DNA from: Anaerococcus provencensis
GTDB taxonomy: Bacteria; Bacillota; Clostridia; Tissierellales; Peptoniphilaceae
Length of the DNA stretch: 64,000 bases
NCBI RefSeq assembly: GCF_000312365.2
Contig: NZ_HG003691.1
Span: 1 to 64,000, forward strand
Direction: 5' to 3'
Under the pieces are notes generated by a model. The model was not told the origin of the DNA, searched no databases, and saw nothing but the letters and a program-made list of their open reading frames with translations. Shown here in pieces: positions 41,334 to 51,305 of this stretch (positions within the stretch are counted from its first letter, which is position 1; every line of letters starts with the position of its first letter). The position numbers and the translations under genes were made by a program.

Positions 41334-42674
41334 ATGGACTATAAAAAAATGTATGAAGAGAAGCTAATTACAGCAGATAAAGCTGCTGGAATGGTTAAAG
41401 ATGGCGACTGGGTAGATATAGGTTGGTGCTCTCTAACAGCAAAAGCTTTTGATGAAGCTTTGGCAAAGAGAGTGGATGAACTTCACGATGTCAAGATAAA
41501 AGGCGGAGTTGTTCCTTATAAACTTGCTATAGGTGAGGCTGATCAAACAGGTGAACACTTCATCTACCATTCTTGGCACTCATCAGGAACTGAGAGAAAC
41601 CTAATAAACAATAACAAATATGGCGCTTTCTTCATTCCTATCAAATACAGTGAACTTCCAAGATATGTAAGGGAAAATGCTGGAAGACTAAATGTCGCTG
41701 TAACCCAAGTTGCGCCAATGGATAAACACGGTAACTTCAACTTCGGTTTATCTGCAAGTCACGCAATGGCTACTTTTGAAATGGCTGATAAAATTATACT
41801 TGAAGTAAATGAAAATGTTCCAGTTGCTCTAGGTGGATATCAAAACTATATCAATATCAAAGATGTTGACTATGTTTATGAAGCAAATAGTGATATGTTA
41901 ACCCTTGGCAAGGCAAAATTTGGTGAAGAAGAACTACAAGTTGCTGAACACGTTGTGGGACTTCTAAGAGATGGCGACTGCCTACAAATTGGGATAGGTG
42001 GACTTCCAAATGCTATAGGTTCAGAAATTGCTAAATCAGACCTAAAAGACCTAGGTGTTCATACTGAAATGTATGTGGATTCCTTTGTAGATATGGCAAT
42101 GGCTGGCAAAATTACAGGTAGAAAGAAAAATCACGATATAGGACGTCAAACATATGCTTTTGCAGCAGGTAGCCAAGAACTTTATGACTATATAGATGGC
42201 AACGAAGAACTTATGGCAGTTCCAGTAGATTATGCCAACGATATAGATGCCATAGCATCCTTAGATAACTTTGTATCTATAAATACTGCTATGGAAGTAG
42301 ATTTATGGGGACAAATTTCTTCTGAAACAGTTGGAACAAGACATATTTCTGGAGCAGGTGGAGCTCTTGACTTTATCCTAGGTGCTTATAGATCTAAGGG
42401 TGGTCGTTCAATAGTTGCCCTTAAATCTTCTAGAGTTGATAAAGAAGGCAAGAGAATTTCAAATATCGTTCCTACCTTTAAGCCAGGTACCCAAGCAACT
42501 GCAGTTAGAAGTAACACCCACTATATAGCTACAGAACAAGGTATCAAAAACTTCAAAGGCCTATCAACATGGCAAGCAGCAGAAGCTCTAATAGAATTGG
42601 CTCACCCAGATAATAGAGATGAACTAATAAAAGAAGCTGAAAAACTTGGTATTTGGAGACTTTCAAATAAATAA
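41334..42674 (+). CDS. but: Butyryl-CoA:acetate CoA-transferase
   Basis: A 446-aa cytoplasmic family I CoA-transferase that ends butyrate fermentation by moving CoA from butyryl-CoA to acetate. Length and segments match the But enzymes of gut butyrate producers as I recall them: GDWVDIGWCS near the N terminus, VTQVAPMDKHGNFNFG, LQIGIGGLPNAIGS, and HTEMYVDSFVDMA with the catalytic Glu. It ends KEAEKLGIWRLSNK. Start 41334 follows GAGGAG; a TTG 15 bp upstream overlaps that site. 4-Hydroxybutyrate CoA-transferase is a related alternative. Confidence 0.85.
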   Translation: MDYKKMYEEKLITADKAAGMVKDGDWVDIGWCSLTAKAFDEALAKRVDELHDVKIKGGVVPYKLAIGEADQTGEHFIYHSWHSSGTERNLINNNKYGAFFIPIKYSELPRYVRENAGRLNVAVTQVAPMDKHGNFNFGLSASHAMATFEMADKIILEVNENVPVALGGYQNYINIKDVDYVYEANSDMLTLGKAKFGEEELQVAEHVVGLLRDGDCLQIGIGGLPNAIGSEIAKSDLKDLGVHTEMYVDSFVDMAMAGKITGRKKNHDIGRQTYAFAAGSQELYDYIDGNEELMAVPVDYANDIDAIASLDNFVSINTAMEVDLWGQISSETVGTRHISGAGGALDFILGAYRSKGGRSIVALKSSRVDKEGKRISNIVPTFKPGTQATAVRSNTHYIATEQGIKNFKGLSTWQAAEALIELAHPDNRDELIKEAEKLGIWRLSNK

Positions 42675-42686
42675 AATAAACTAACA

Positions 42687-42722
42687 AATGGCGGAGTGTA
42701 TATGATGCACTTCGCTATTTTT
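42687..42722 (+). terminator. Terminator of but
   Basis: AATGGCGGAGTG / CACTTCGCTATT stem, 9-nt loop, followed by TTTTT. Confidence 0.75.
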
Positions 42723-42905
42723 ATATGAATTTATATTGTTATTTTATCTTTAAATAATGTTAGATAATAAACAAGGTCACCATAATTTTATGAATATTCA
42801 TTATTAAGTGAAAATGTTTGCAAAAAACTATTTTAGTAATATAGTGTAACTGTCTAGTTAATTAATTGTATAAAAATTTTAAAATATAAGGAAGGCTTAA
42901 GAATT

Positions 42906-44096
42906 ATGGAAAAAAGAGAAAGTGTTATACTTGCCTATGCGAGAACTCCATTTGGTAAATTTGGGGGAGCATTAAGGCCACTAGAAGCTACAGAACTTGG
43001 TGGTATTGCAATCCGTGGAGCTATTGATAGAGCTGGTATTAAGGATAGCGATATAGACTATGTGCTTATGGGCAATGTTTTGCAAGCTGGTGAGGGACAA
43101 ATACCATCCCGTCAAGCTACAAGAGCTGCAGGCATCGATTGGTCTGTACCTTCACAAACAATCAATAAGGTTTGTGCATCAAGTTTTACAGCAGTAACAC
43201 TTGCTGATATGATGATTCGTGCTGGTAATATCGACCTTGCAATTGCGGGTGGTATGGAATCGATGTCCAATGCACCATTTGCAAGTAAGGATATGAGATG
43301 GGGTCATAGAATGTTTAATGCAGAATTCAAGGACCTTATGGTAACAGATGGACTTTGGGACCCTTGGTATGACCAACACATGGGATCTTCTGCAGGTAAA
43401 ACAGCAGCTGGGTACAAGATAAGCAGACAAGAACAAGATAGATGGGCTGCAATAAGCCAACAAAGAGCTGAGGAAGCTATGGAAGCTGGTCGTCTAGATG
43501 AAGATATAGTTCCAGTTGAAGTTCCACAAAGAAAAGGCAATCCAATCATAGTTGACAAGGATGAACAACCTAGAAAAGGTGTAACAGAAGAAACTCTAGC
43601 AAAACTATCTGGCTTATTTTTCAAAGAAAACACAGTAACAGCTGGCAATGCTCCAGCAACAAATGACGGTGCATCAGCCCTAGTTATAGCAAGCAGAGAC
43701 AAGGCAGAAGAACTTGGAATCAAACCTCTTGCAACAATTGTAGATACAGCTTGGGTATCAAAAGATTCACCATATATAGTAGATGTACCAGGAGAATCAA
43801 TCAAGAAACTTCTAGAAGCTAATGACCTTACTGTAGATGATATTGATGTATTTGAAGTAAACGAAGCCTTTGCAGCGGTTGTAAACAGAACTCAACAAAT
43901 CGTTGCAATTCCAGATGATAAACTAAATGTAAATGGTGGAGCTATTGCTTTTGGTCACCCAATAGGAGCTACAGGTGGTAGAATTATAATGCAATTAGTA
44001 AGCGCTATGAAGCAAAGAAATGCTAAATTAGGAGTTGCAGCAATATGCTCTGGTGGAGCTCAAGGTGATGCAGTTCTAATCAGAATGGAAGATTAA
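42906..44096 (+). CDS. thlA: Acetyl-CoA acetyltransferase (thiolase)
   Basis: A 396-aa biosynthetic-type thiolase condensing two acetyl-CoA to acetoacetyl-CoA, the first butyrate-pathway step. Active-site Cys in NKVCASSFTAV (about residue 87), His in NEAFAAV and GGAIAFGHPIGATGG, and second Cys in ICSGGAQGDAVLI. Its own 230-bp leader separates it from but. The remaining butyrate genes (hbd, crt, bcd-etf) are not in this window. Confidence 0.92.
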   Translation: MEKRESVILAYARTPFGKFGGALRPLEATELGGIAIRGAIDRAGIKDSDIDYVLMGNVLQAGEGQIPSRQATRAAGIDWSVPSQTINKVCASSFTAVTLADMMIRAGNIDLAIAGGMESMSNAPFASKDMRWGHRMFNAEFKDLMVTDGLWDPWYDQHMGSSAGKTAAGYKISRQEQDRWAAISQQRAEEAMEAGRLDEDIVPVEVPQRKGNPIIVDKDEQPRKGVTEETLAKLSGLFFKENTVTAGNAPATNDGASALVIASRDKAEELGIKPLATIVDTAWVSKDSPYIVDVPGESIKKLLEANDLTVDDIDVFEVNEAFAAVVNRTQQIVAIPDDKLNVNGGAIAFGHPIGATGGRIIMQLVSAMKQRNAKLGVAAICSGGAQGDAVLIRMED

Positions 44097-44235
44097 TAGC
44101 AAACAAAAATGATCCTTGCTAGGAAAAGCAATATTTATTTTACGTTGCGCTGTAAATAATTCTGTGTATCAGCCTTAATCCTGATATGCTGTGTATCAGT
44201 AAAACGGAGTACAATATTTGATCAAATAGTTGTAG

Positions 44236-44281
44236 TGGATGCTAACTTACACTCTGTAAGTAGCATCCATTTTGTTTTTTT
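44236..44281 (+). terminator. Terminator downstream of thlA
   Basis: Long stem TGGATGCTAACTTACA / TGTAAGTAGCATCCA (44236-44251 with 44255-44269), then TTTTGTTTTTTT. Confidence 0.85.
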
Positions 44282-44793
44282 AAAAACTTTTTATAATGTC
44301 TTGCCAATTATATCTGTGACCATACTTATTGTATTTCTTATATCTTTTCAGTATAAATTGTACTATTTATTGTATCCTAATCAGTATGTTCTATACACAA
44401 ACTATTTCAGTACCTCTATAAGGATTATTATTTGAATTAAATCACAATATGCCAGACTATAAATATGATGGTGTAAAAGAGCTACTGTTTAGCTCCTATT
44501 TTATTAGAATTGTTAATGATTTTTTTGAAATTATTAACGTTTAGAATTGCTAAATTTATATATTTTAAGGTTTTTATTCTGTTTTATAATCTTTATAAAT
44601 ATACATTAGTCGAAGATAGATTAAATATATGTATTAATTAAATACATTTATTTTGTTATTTATCGTTGATATCGTGAATTCATTAAGATATTTTTTAATA
44701 TTTAAATTAATGTTTTAATAAATTAAAGCGTATAGTTTTTTGAAAGTCGATAACTTTAAGTTATAGACAAGATAAGAAAACGATATTTTACAT

Positions 44794-44824
44794 TGTAAAC
44801 GTTTTATTATATATTTGATATCAA
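44794..44824 (+). promoter_or_regulatory. Control region of the CoA-transferase operon
   Basis: TGTAAACGTTTTAT (44794-44807) resembles a CcpA cre site, and TTGATATCAA (44815-44824) is a short perfect palindrome like the core of the but operator. TTGTAA/TGATAT could act as a weak -35/-10 pair. Suggestive only. Confidence 0.35.
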
Positions 44825-44847
44825 AGAAATAATAAAGGAGGTAAGAA

Positions 44848-45519
44848 ATGCAAAATAAAATTATAACTGCGAAAGATGCCGCTGATATTGTCAAAAATGG
44901 TGATCGAATAATGATTGGAGGATTTGCAGGAAGTGGAAATCCTATGAAAGTAGTACATGAGATAAAAAAAAAGAACGTTAAAGATCTCATATTAATTGGA
45001 AACGATACTGGGGATACTTATATTTTAGACGATCATGTGGGTGTGTTAGTTGACAATCATCAAATTAAAAAAGCAATTGTGACACACATTGGGAGGAATC
45101 CTGAGACATGCAGACAATTTCAAAATGGTGAAATAGAAGTTGAGTTTGTTCCACAAGGAACTCTAGTTGAAAGAATACGATGTGCGGGTTATGGGCTTGG
45201 TGCTGCTATTACAAAAACTGGAGTAGGCACTGAGATTGAAGAAGGAAAAGATAAAATCACAATAGATGGAGAAGAATATTTGATTGAAAAACCAATTTTT
45301 GCTGATGTATGTGTAGTTAAAGTAAGGCAAGCGGATAAGATGGGAAATGTTGTATTCCATGGAAGTGACAGAGCTCATTCCCAAGTTATGTTAGCTGCTG
45401 CAAACGTATCTATTGTTCAAGCAGATGAAATAGTAGAAATTGGTGAACTTGATCCAGACCAAATTACAGTACCTGGAATATTTGTTGATTATATCGTAGA
45501 TGGAGGTCAAGATGACTGA
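44848..45519 (+). CDS. 3-oxoacid CoA-transferase subunit A (AtoD/ScoA/CtfA type)
   Basis: A 223-aa subunit with the glycine-rich CoA site IMIGGFAGSGNPMKVV and VEFVPQGTLVERIRCAGYG, characteristic of the A subunits. With subunit B it transfers CoA onto acetoacetate or other short 3-oxo acids. AAAGGAGG site. It overlaps subunit B by 8 bp and starts a run of seven same-strand genes closed by a LysR gene. Confidence 0.88.
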   Translation: MQNKIITAKDAADIVKNGDRIMIGGFAGSGNPMKVVHEIKKKNVKDLILIGNDTGDTYILDDHVGVLVDNHQIKKAIVTHIGRNPETCRQFQNGEIEVEFVPQGTLVERIRCAGYGLGAAITKTGVGTEIEEGKDKITIDGEEYLIEKPIFADVCVVKVRQADKMGNVVFHGSDRAHSQVMLAAANVSIVQADEIVEIGELDPDQITVPGIFVDYIVDGGQDD

Positions 45520-46186
45520 ACTTTCAAGAGAGCAAAAAAACACAATCATTGCTAAAAATATCGCGATGAATTTAGAACCAAACTCTTATATAAATTTAGG
45601 AGTAGGTCTACCTACTGAAGTGGCTTACTATATCAAGCCAGAGCAAAATATTATATTACATGCCGAAAATGGTCTTATTGGCACTGCTGGAGATGTAAAA
45701 AAAGGTGAGACATTTGATCCCGATGTAATTAGTTCTTCAGGATTCCCAACAACTTATAAAGAAGGAGCGTCATTTTTCGATTCGGCTCTATCTTTCGGAA
45801 TTATTAGAGGCGGACATTTAAGTGCTACAGTACTAGGCACTATGGAGGTTGATCAACATGGAAATATCGCAAACTACACAATTCCAGGAAAGTTAGTTGT
45901 TGGAATGGGAGGAGCAATGGATTTATGCGTGGGAGCTAGAAATGTAATCATAGCTACAACTCACACAAATAAGGAAAGACCAAAGATTTTAAAAGAGTGT
46001 AGAATTCCTCTTACAGCAAAAAATGTAGCTACACAAATTGTTACTGAAAAGGCAATTTTTGATGTTAAGGGAACGTATCTTTTACTAACTCATTATAATC
46101 CTATATTTGATATTGAAGATATTATTAATGAAGTAGAAGCAGATGTAAAAGTCGCAGATGATTTGAAACAAATGATAACAGAATAA
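45512..46186 (+). CDS. 3-oxoacid CoA-transferase subunit B (AtoA/ScoB/CtfB type)
   Basis: A 224-aa catalytic subunit. NLGVGLPTEVA and LHAENGLIGTAG include the active-site Glu of B subunits (ENG), followed by LGTMEVDQHGNIANY and GMGGAMDL. Start at 45512 has GGAGGT 4 bp upstream; the in-frame ATG at 45500 contains that site. Pairs with the A subunit just before. Confidence 0.88.
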   Translation: MTELSREQKNTIIAKNIAMNLEPNSYINLGVGLPTEVAYYIKPEQNIILHAENGLIGTAGDVKKGETFDPDVISSSGFPTTYKEGASFFDSALSFGIIRGGHLSATVLGTMEVDQHGNIANYTIPGKLVVGMGGAMDLCVGARNVIIATTHTNKERPKILKECRIPLTAKNVATQIVTEKAIFDVKGTYLLLTHYNPIFDIEDIINEVEADVKVADDLKQMITE

Positions 46187-46195
46187 GGAGAAGAA

Positions 46196-47443
46196 ATGAT
46201 CAAATTAAATAATGAAGAAATTGTTTTTGTAGGCGCAGCACGTACTCCTGTTGGCGCATATTTAGGAGATTTAAAAACAGTAAAAGTTCAGGAACTTGGA
46301 GTTATAGCTTTGCAAGAAGCTATTAAAAGAGCTGGAATTAATAAAAATGAAATTGACGAAGTAATAGTTGGACACGTAACAGGTTCTCAAACTACAAATA
46401 ACTTGGGTGAAATTATCGCAATTGATACAGGTCTTAAAAATGCTGTTACTGGAATGACAGTAAATAGAATTTGTGGATCTGGAATGCAATCAGCAGTTAG
46501 TGCGGCATTGGAACTTCGTGCTGGGAAGAAAAAAGTAATAGCGGCAGGTGGAGCAGAATCACTTTCTAGGGCTCCATATATGTTGCCAGAAGAAGCGAGA
46601 TTTCAAGGATTTAGAATGGGAGATTCTAGATTGATTGATGCTAATGATGAAGGTCACAGAACTGCTTCTGGAAGAGATTCAGGAGTAAATCATATGGGAA
46701 ATACCGCTGAAAATGTAGTTAGATTATTAAATATTCCAAGAGAGGATCAAGATAGGTTTGCATATGACAGTCAAATGAAAGCAAAGAAAGCTATGGAAAA
46801 TGGAAGATTTGCCCAAGAGATTGTTCCTGTAGAGGTTAAAGGAAGAAAGGGAAAAACTATTGTCGTAGAAAAAGACGGACATCCAAGACCAGACACTACA
46901 TTAGAAGGTTTAGCAATATTAAAACCTGTATTTGAAAAGGATGGGACAGTAACAGCAGGAAATGCTTCTGGTTTAAATGATGGTGGAGCTTTTGAAATAA
47001 TGACAACTGAGTCTTATGCAAAAGAACATGGACTAGAGGTTATGGCAACATTAGTAGACTATTCTATTACAGGAGTTAAACCTCAAATCATGGGACTAGG
47101 TCCAGTTGAAGCAATTGAAAATGTTTGCAAAAATAATGGACTTAATCTATTTAAAGATATAGATGTGTTGGAAATAAATGAAGCGTTTGCAGGACAAACT
47201 GTAGGATGTTTAATAAAACTTGGAATTGACTTTGATTCAGATTTTTATAAATATAAATTTAATCCACATGGTGGAGCTGTAGCTTTAGGGCATCCATTAG
47301 GAATGACGGGGGCAAGAATTATTACTACTATTTTATACGAGTTCAAGAATAGACCTGACATAAGATATGCCATAGCATCTGCTTGTATAGGTGGAGGACA
47401 AGGAATAGCGTTACTTCTTGAAAATGGATACTATAATAAATAA
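46196..47443 (+). CDS. Thiolase (acetyl-CoA acyltransferase), second copy
   Basis: A 415-aa thiolase, about 20 residues longer than the copy at 42.9 kb. Active-site Cys in NRICGSGMQSAV (about residue 92), His in GGAVALGHPLGMTGA and second Cys in SACIGGGQGIALL. Codon use is more TTA/GGA-rich than the first copy, pointing to a different origin. In this operon it probably cleaves 3-oxoacyl-CoA made by the CoA-transferase. Confidence 0.9.
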   Translation: MIKLNNEEIVFVGAARTPVGAYLGDLKTVKVQELGVIALQEAIKRAGINKNEIDEVIVGHVTGSQTTNNLGEIIAIDTGLKNAVTGMTVNRICGSGMQSAVSAALELRAGKKKVIAAGGAESLSRAPYMLPEEARFQGFRMGDSRLIDANDEGHRTASGRDSGVNHMGNTAENVVRLLNIPREDQDRFAYDSQMKAKKAMENGRFAQEIVPVEVKGRKGKTIVVEKDGHPRPDTTLEGLAILKPVFEKDGTVTAGNASGLNDGGAFEIMTTESYAKEHGLEVMATLVDYSITGVKPQIMGLGPVEAIENVCKNNGLNLFKDIDVLEINEAFAGQTVGCLIKLGIDFDSDFYKYKFNPHGGAVALGHPLGMTGARIITTILYEFKNRPDIRYAIASACIGGGQGIALLLENGYYNK

Positions 47444-47548
47444 TTGATTTGCCCACTTAATAAATATTTAATTAAGTGGGTTATAAATCCATTTTTTCGA
47501 CATTTATTATTTTTTAAGATTCTAATTTATATAATTAAGGAATACTTT

Positions 47549-48838
47549 ATGGATACTTTATTTTTAGTACTAGCAGTAATTTTAATAACAGTTTTAGCTA
47601 TTAAAGGTGTACCAATTTTTTACAGTGCTTTAATTACTAGTGTATTTGTACTAATTACTTCTGGAATGAACGTTGTTGATGGAATTACTGTTACATACGT
47701 CAAAGCTTTCTCTCAATATATAGAAAGTAACTTCTTTATATTTATTTTTGGTGCAATTTTTGGGAAAATAGTTGAACTCTCAGGAGCTGCAAATTCAATA
47801 GCTGATTATATAGTTGCAAAGATTGGCAAAAAATTTATAGTTCCAGCCATAATAATTGCTGGTGGTATTATGGGATACGGTGGAATATCAGTTTTCGTAG
47901 GGATTTTCGCGCTATATCCTTTAATATTCGCTATGTTTGAAAAAGCGAATATTTCCAGAACTCTTGCTCCAGGTCTATATTTGGCAGCAGCAGGCTCTTT
48001 TTCAGTGTGGATGCCAGGCTCTCCATCTATTCAGTTACTAATTCCAGTACAGAGTTTAGGAACTAATACATTTTCAGCAGCTGGGCCAGGATTTGTCGTA
48101 GGATTTATTCAAATAATACTCGAGATTCTATTCTGTAACTGGTATGTAAAGTACACTCAAAAGAAAGGAATTGTGTGGGAAGGTTCAGAAGGACTAGGTA
48201 TTTTAGAACAAAATGAATCAAGAATTTATCCAAACTTTTTTGTGGCAATATTGCCAATGGTTATATTGATTGTTTCATTAGGATTTTTCAATATACACCC
48301 TGCATTTGGACTTCTTATAGGTATAATAGCAGGATTAATAATCTATAGTAGACATTTACCCTATAAAGATGGAATGTGGGATCATTTACAAAAAGGATTT
48401 ATGTCAGGAGTATCTGCTTTAATGGCGACTTGTGCAGTTGTTGGATTTGGCGGAGTTATACAGGAGACCACAGCTTTTCAAAATTTAATAAACTTAGTAG
48501 TTGCAACCAATGCAAATCCTATAATAGCATCAACAGGAATAACTTCAGTTTTGGCAGGAATATGTGGTTCAGGAACAGGTGCAGAATCAATGGCGCTTCC
48601 GATAATAAAGCAATATTTCATTCCATTGGGAGTGAATGTAGATGCTTTAACTAGAATACTTGCACTTTCAACTATGATATTTACATTGCCTTCAAATGGC
48701 GTGGTAAATACGGCAATAACTGCTGCAAATTCAACTCATAAGAAATCTTATCCAATGATATTTGTAACAGTATCACTTATGTCTTTTATATCGGCAATAC
48801 TTTTATTGATAGCTTTTTCAATCACGGGAATGATGTAA
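47549..48838 (+). CDS. GntP-type short-chain hydroxy/oxo acid permease
   Basis: A 429-aa polytopic membrane protein (about 12 helices) that looks like the GntP/ArsB-type permease superfamily: AAGSFSVWMPGSPSIQLLIP and TSVLAGICGSGTGAESMALP are its conserved loops. Start at 47549 (AAGGA site) is preferred; the open frame runs 35 codons further upstream without a site. Surrounded by CoA-transferase, thiolase and hydroxyacyl dehydrogenase, so it probably imports a 3-hydroxy or 3-oxo short-chain acid. Confidence 0.75.
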   Translation: MDTLFLVLAVILITVLAIKGVPIFYSALITSVFVLITSGMNVVDGITVTYVKAFSQYIESNFFIFIFGAIFGKIVELSGAANSIADYIVAKIGKKFIVPAIIIAGGIMGYGGISVFVGIFALYPLIFAMFEKANISRTLAPGLYLAAAGSFSVWMPGSPSIQLLIPVQSLGTNTFSAAGPGFVVGFIQIILEILFCNWYVKYTQKKGIVWEGSEGLGILEQNESRIYPNFFVAILPMVILIVSLGFFNIHPAFGLLIGIIAGLIIYSRHLPYKDGMWDHLQKGFMSGVSALMATCAVVGFGGVIQETTAFQNLINLVVATNANPIIASTGITSVLAGICGSGTGAESMALPIIKQYFIPLGVNVDALTRILALSTMIFTLPSNGVVNTAITAANSTHKKSYPMIFVTVSLMSFISAILLLIAFSITGMM

Positions 48839-48855
48839 AAATTTAGGAGGAATAA

Positions 48856-49788
48856 ATGAAAAAAATTGGAATTATTGGAACAGGTATGATAGGGACAAGT
48901 TTGGCAGTTCTTATGACATCTCATTCCATAAAAACAGTAGTACTCGCTGTAAACGAGGAACTAAAAAACGAAAGCATAGGACAATTTAAAAAATTTTTAA
49001 ATAAACTTAAAAATGAGGATATTATAGATTCAGATAATATTTTAGGATGTGAAAATTATTTAGAATACACATACGAATATGAAGATTTAAAAGATTGTCA
49101 ATATATTTTTGAAGCTGTAGTAGAAAATTTAGATGTAAAACATGAGGTTTATCAAAAAATAGAAGAAAATGTAAGTGACTTAAAGGCTATTTGTTCAGTA
49201 TCTTCTGCAATTGAAGTTGATAAACTAAACGAAAAAATGAGTAAGTACAAAGAAAAATTATTAGTTACACATCCGTTTTTCCCTCCTCATTATGTTCCAT
49301 ATTTTGAAATTGCTTATGGTAAATCAACTGATAAAGATACAATTGACGAAGTAAAGAGAATGCTAGAGGATATGGATAGAAAAGTAGTGATTCTTAAAAA
49401 GTCCGTGCCAGGATTTATAGGGAATAGGCTACAATTTGCCCTATATAGAGAGGCTTTGAACTTGGTTCAAAATGGAATTGCTAATCCAGAAGATATTGAT
49501 ATTTGTTTAAAATATAGTTTTTGTCCTCGATACACATCGATTGGAATGTTTGAACATTTTGATAATGGAGGATTGATATTAAATTATGAAGTGTGCAACA
49601 CAATATTTCCTAGCCTAAGTAATCAGGATAAGCCACCTAGAGTTTTGAAAGATTTAGTAGATAATGATGAACTTGGAAGATTGAGTGGAAAGGGATTTTA
49701 TACTTGGGATGAAGAATTTACAAAAGATTTTGAAAAGAGGGTATCGAAACCATATTTAAGATTTATAAATTGGAAGTTTCCTGGTTAA
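48856..49788 (+). CDS. 3-hydroxyacyl-CoA dehydrogenase family protein
   Basis: A 310-aa NAD-dependent dehydrogenase. Rossmann motif GIIGTGMIGTSLA. The catalytic region is FEAVVENLDVKHEVY, CSVSSAIEV and THPFFPPHYVPYFEIA, with His in THPFFPP. The C-terminal domain is GFIGNRLQFALYREALNLV. The PxxxPPHYVPY variant is more like carnitine dehydrogenase or lambda-crystallin relatives than like standard butyrate Hbd, so it may act on a free hydroxy acid. Ribosome site AGGAGG. Confidence 0.78.
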   Translation: MKKIGIIGTGMIGTSLAVLMTSHSIKTVVLAVNEELKNESIGQFKKFLNKLKNEDIIDSDNILGCENYLEYTYEYEDLKDCQYIFEAVVENLDVKHEVYQKIEENVSDLKAICSVSSAIEVDKLNEKMSKYKEKLLVTHPFFPPHYVPYFEIAYGKSTDKDTIDEVKRMLEDMDRKVVILKKSVPGFIGNRLQFALYREALNLVQNGIANPEDIDICLKYSFCPRYTSIGMFEHFDNGGLILNYEVCNTIFPSLSNQDKPPRVLKDLVDNDELGRLSGKGFYTWDEEFTKDFEKRVSKPYLRFINWKFPG

Positions 49789-49815
49789 GATATATAAGAG
49801 TGAGTGATTTGCTTT

Positions 49816-51282
49816 ATGGAAAAAGAAATATTTAAATACAATTCAAAAGACTTAAGAAAGATCATTTTTTGTTTTGCTGTAATTGCTATTTTTTGGATAT
49901 TACCACCTATAGAACCAATAACAAAATCGGGAATGGAAGTTATAGGAATATTTATAGGTGTAGTTTTGTTACTATCTATGGTGGATATAGTATGGCCTGT
50001 TTTTTTCTGCTTTGCAATCTTACCTTTAACTGGAGTTGTAACTATAAATGATGTAATAGCAGGATCTCTTGGTAGTTGGATTATAACGTTTGTAATTGCC
50101 AGTTTTATTATGACTACAGCATTAAATAAGTCAGGATTTACATCTAGACTTACAATGTACTATATGACAAGGAAAATTGCAGCAAAGAGCCCCTGGATAT
50201 TTACATTTTCATTCTATTCGATAGCGATGATAATAGGAATGTTTATGGACCAAGTTCCTGCAACTGCGTTTTTTTTGATGTTTTCAAAGGAAGTTTTAGA
50301 TAAAATAGGTTATTGTAAAGATGATAAGTACTCTCATATTCTTACAATGGGTGCTGTATTTTCGGTAAATATTGGAGGAGCTATGACTCCAATTTCACAC
50401 TCGCTTGTAATGCTGGGTCTTGGGATATTTCAAGAAATCACTGGTGACACTATTAACCTACTAACTTACATGATGTATGCCGTTCCAGTTGGGATAGCAT
50501 TATTTATAATGTTGTGTTTAACTGTTAGGTTTATAATAAAGCCAGACGTATCGAAGTTTGAAAATTTTGATATTGAATCTCTAAAAGATAAAAATAGAAA
50601 AGAAATGGGATTAGTTGAAAAAACAACTGTAGTCATATTTTTTGGAACAGTTATTATGTGGATACTTCCTGGATTTTTGTCGTTATTTTTACCTAAGGAT
50701 AATTTGGTTTTAGAATTTTTATCCAGGTTTTCTATTACTTTTTGGGCAGTGGTGGCTGTAGTTTTATTTGCCATTATTAGAATAAATGATGAACCAATAT
50801 TGAATTTAAAAGAAACAATTGAAAATAATTTCCAGTGGGGGGTGATACTGTTTATATCAATAGGAGTTGTTTTGGGATCAATTGTATCTAAACCAGAGGT
50901 GGGGTTGAATGATTTTATCATTGAAAAATTAAATCCAGTACTTGCTAATACGACATCAGTTTTGATAATAATATTATTAGCTTTTGTAACTTTAATCTTA
51001 ACTAATTTTGCATCAAATGTTACTACAATTACTGTAATGACTACTGTCGCTGTCACCATATCTATGGGTAATAATCCGATAGATCCAGTTGCAATGGCTA
51101 TAACAACAACAATGTGTGGATCTCTTGCTTTTGTACTACCATCATCTTTTGCACCAATTGCTTTGCTACATTCTCATGAATATTCAAATAGCAAACTAAT
51201 TATTTTCTCAGGCGTATTGATGATAATATTCTCTACATTGTTAACTACTTTTATAGGATATAATATTATAAGTACTATATAA
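49816..51282 (+). CDS. DASS/SLC13-type anion:Na+ symporter
   Basis: A 488-aa membrane protein with 11-13 hydrophobic segments. SLC13 features are ALNKSGFTSRLTMYY, a Ser-Asn-Thr-like motif at NIGGAMTPISHS, and the second repeat LTNFASNVTTITVMTTV with VLPSSFAPIAL. This family moves dicarboxylates or sulfate with sodium; here an organic acid is likely from context. Two starts (49804 GTG, 49816 ATG) are possible; the ATG is chosen. Confidence 0.8.
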   Translation: MEKEIFKYNSKDLRKIIFCFAVIAIFWILPPIEPITKSGMEVIGIFIGVVLLLSMVDIVWPVFFCFAILPLTGVVTINDVIAGSLGSWIITFVIASFIMTTALNKSGFTSRLTMYYMTRKIAAKSPWIFTFSFYSIAMIIGMFMDQVPATAFFLMFSKEVLDKIGYCKDDKYSHILTMGAVFSVNIGGAMTPISHSLVMLGLGIFQEITGDTINLLTYMMYAVPVGIALFIMLCLTVRFIIKPDVSKFENFDIESLKDKNRKEMGLVEKTTVVIFFGTVIMWILPGFLSLFLPKDNLVLEFLSRFSITFWAVVAVVLFAIIRINDEPILNLKETIENNFQWGVILFISIGVVLGSIVSKPEVGLNDFIIEKLNPVLANTTSVLIIILLAFVTLILTNFASNVTTITVMTTVAVTISMGNNPIDPVAMAITTTMCGSLAFVLPSSFAPIALLHSHEYSNSKLIIFSGVLMIIFSTLLTTFIGYNIISTI

Positions 51283-51305
51283 TAAATGAAGATAGAGGGT
51301 AGCAT

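Larger units (their letters stand above)
44097..44847. other. 750-bp AT-rich intergenic region
   Basis: No convincing gene. It holds CTGTGTATCAG twice (about 44162 and 44188), the thlA terminator at 44236-44275, and near the right end a cre-like TGTAAACGTTTTAT (44794-44807), AAGAAAACGATATTTTA (about 44774) and TTGATATCAA (44815-44824). The middle 350 bp show nothing recognisable. Confidence 0.55.

Noticed and set aside
44235..44435. 66-codon open frame downstream of thlA
   Set aside because: It starts within a clear terminator hairpin and the rest is low-complexity Ile/Phe/Tyr from AT-rich DNA.
47444..47548. 35-codon N-terminal extension of the GntP-type permease
   Set aside because: The added residues have no ribosome site before them, while ATG 47549 has AAGGA and begins at the first membrane helix.
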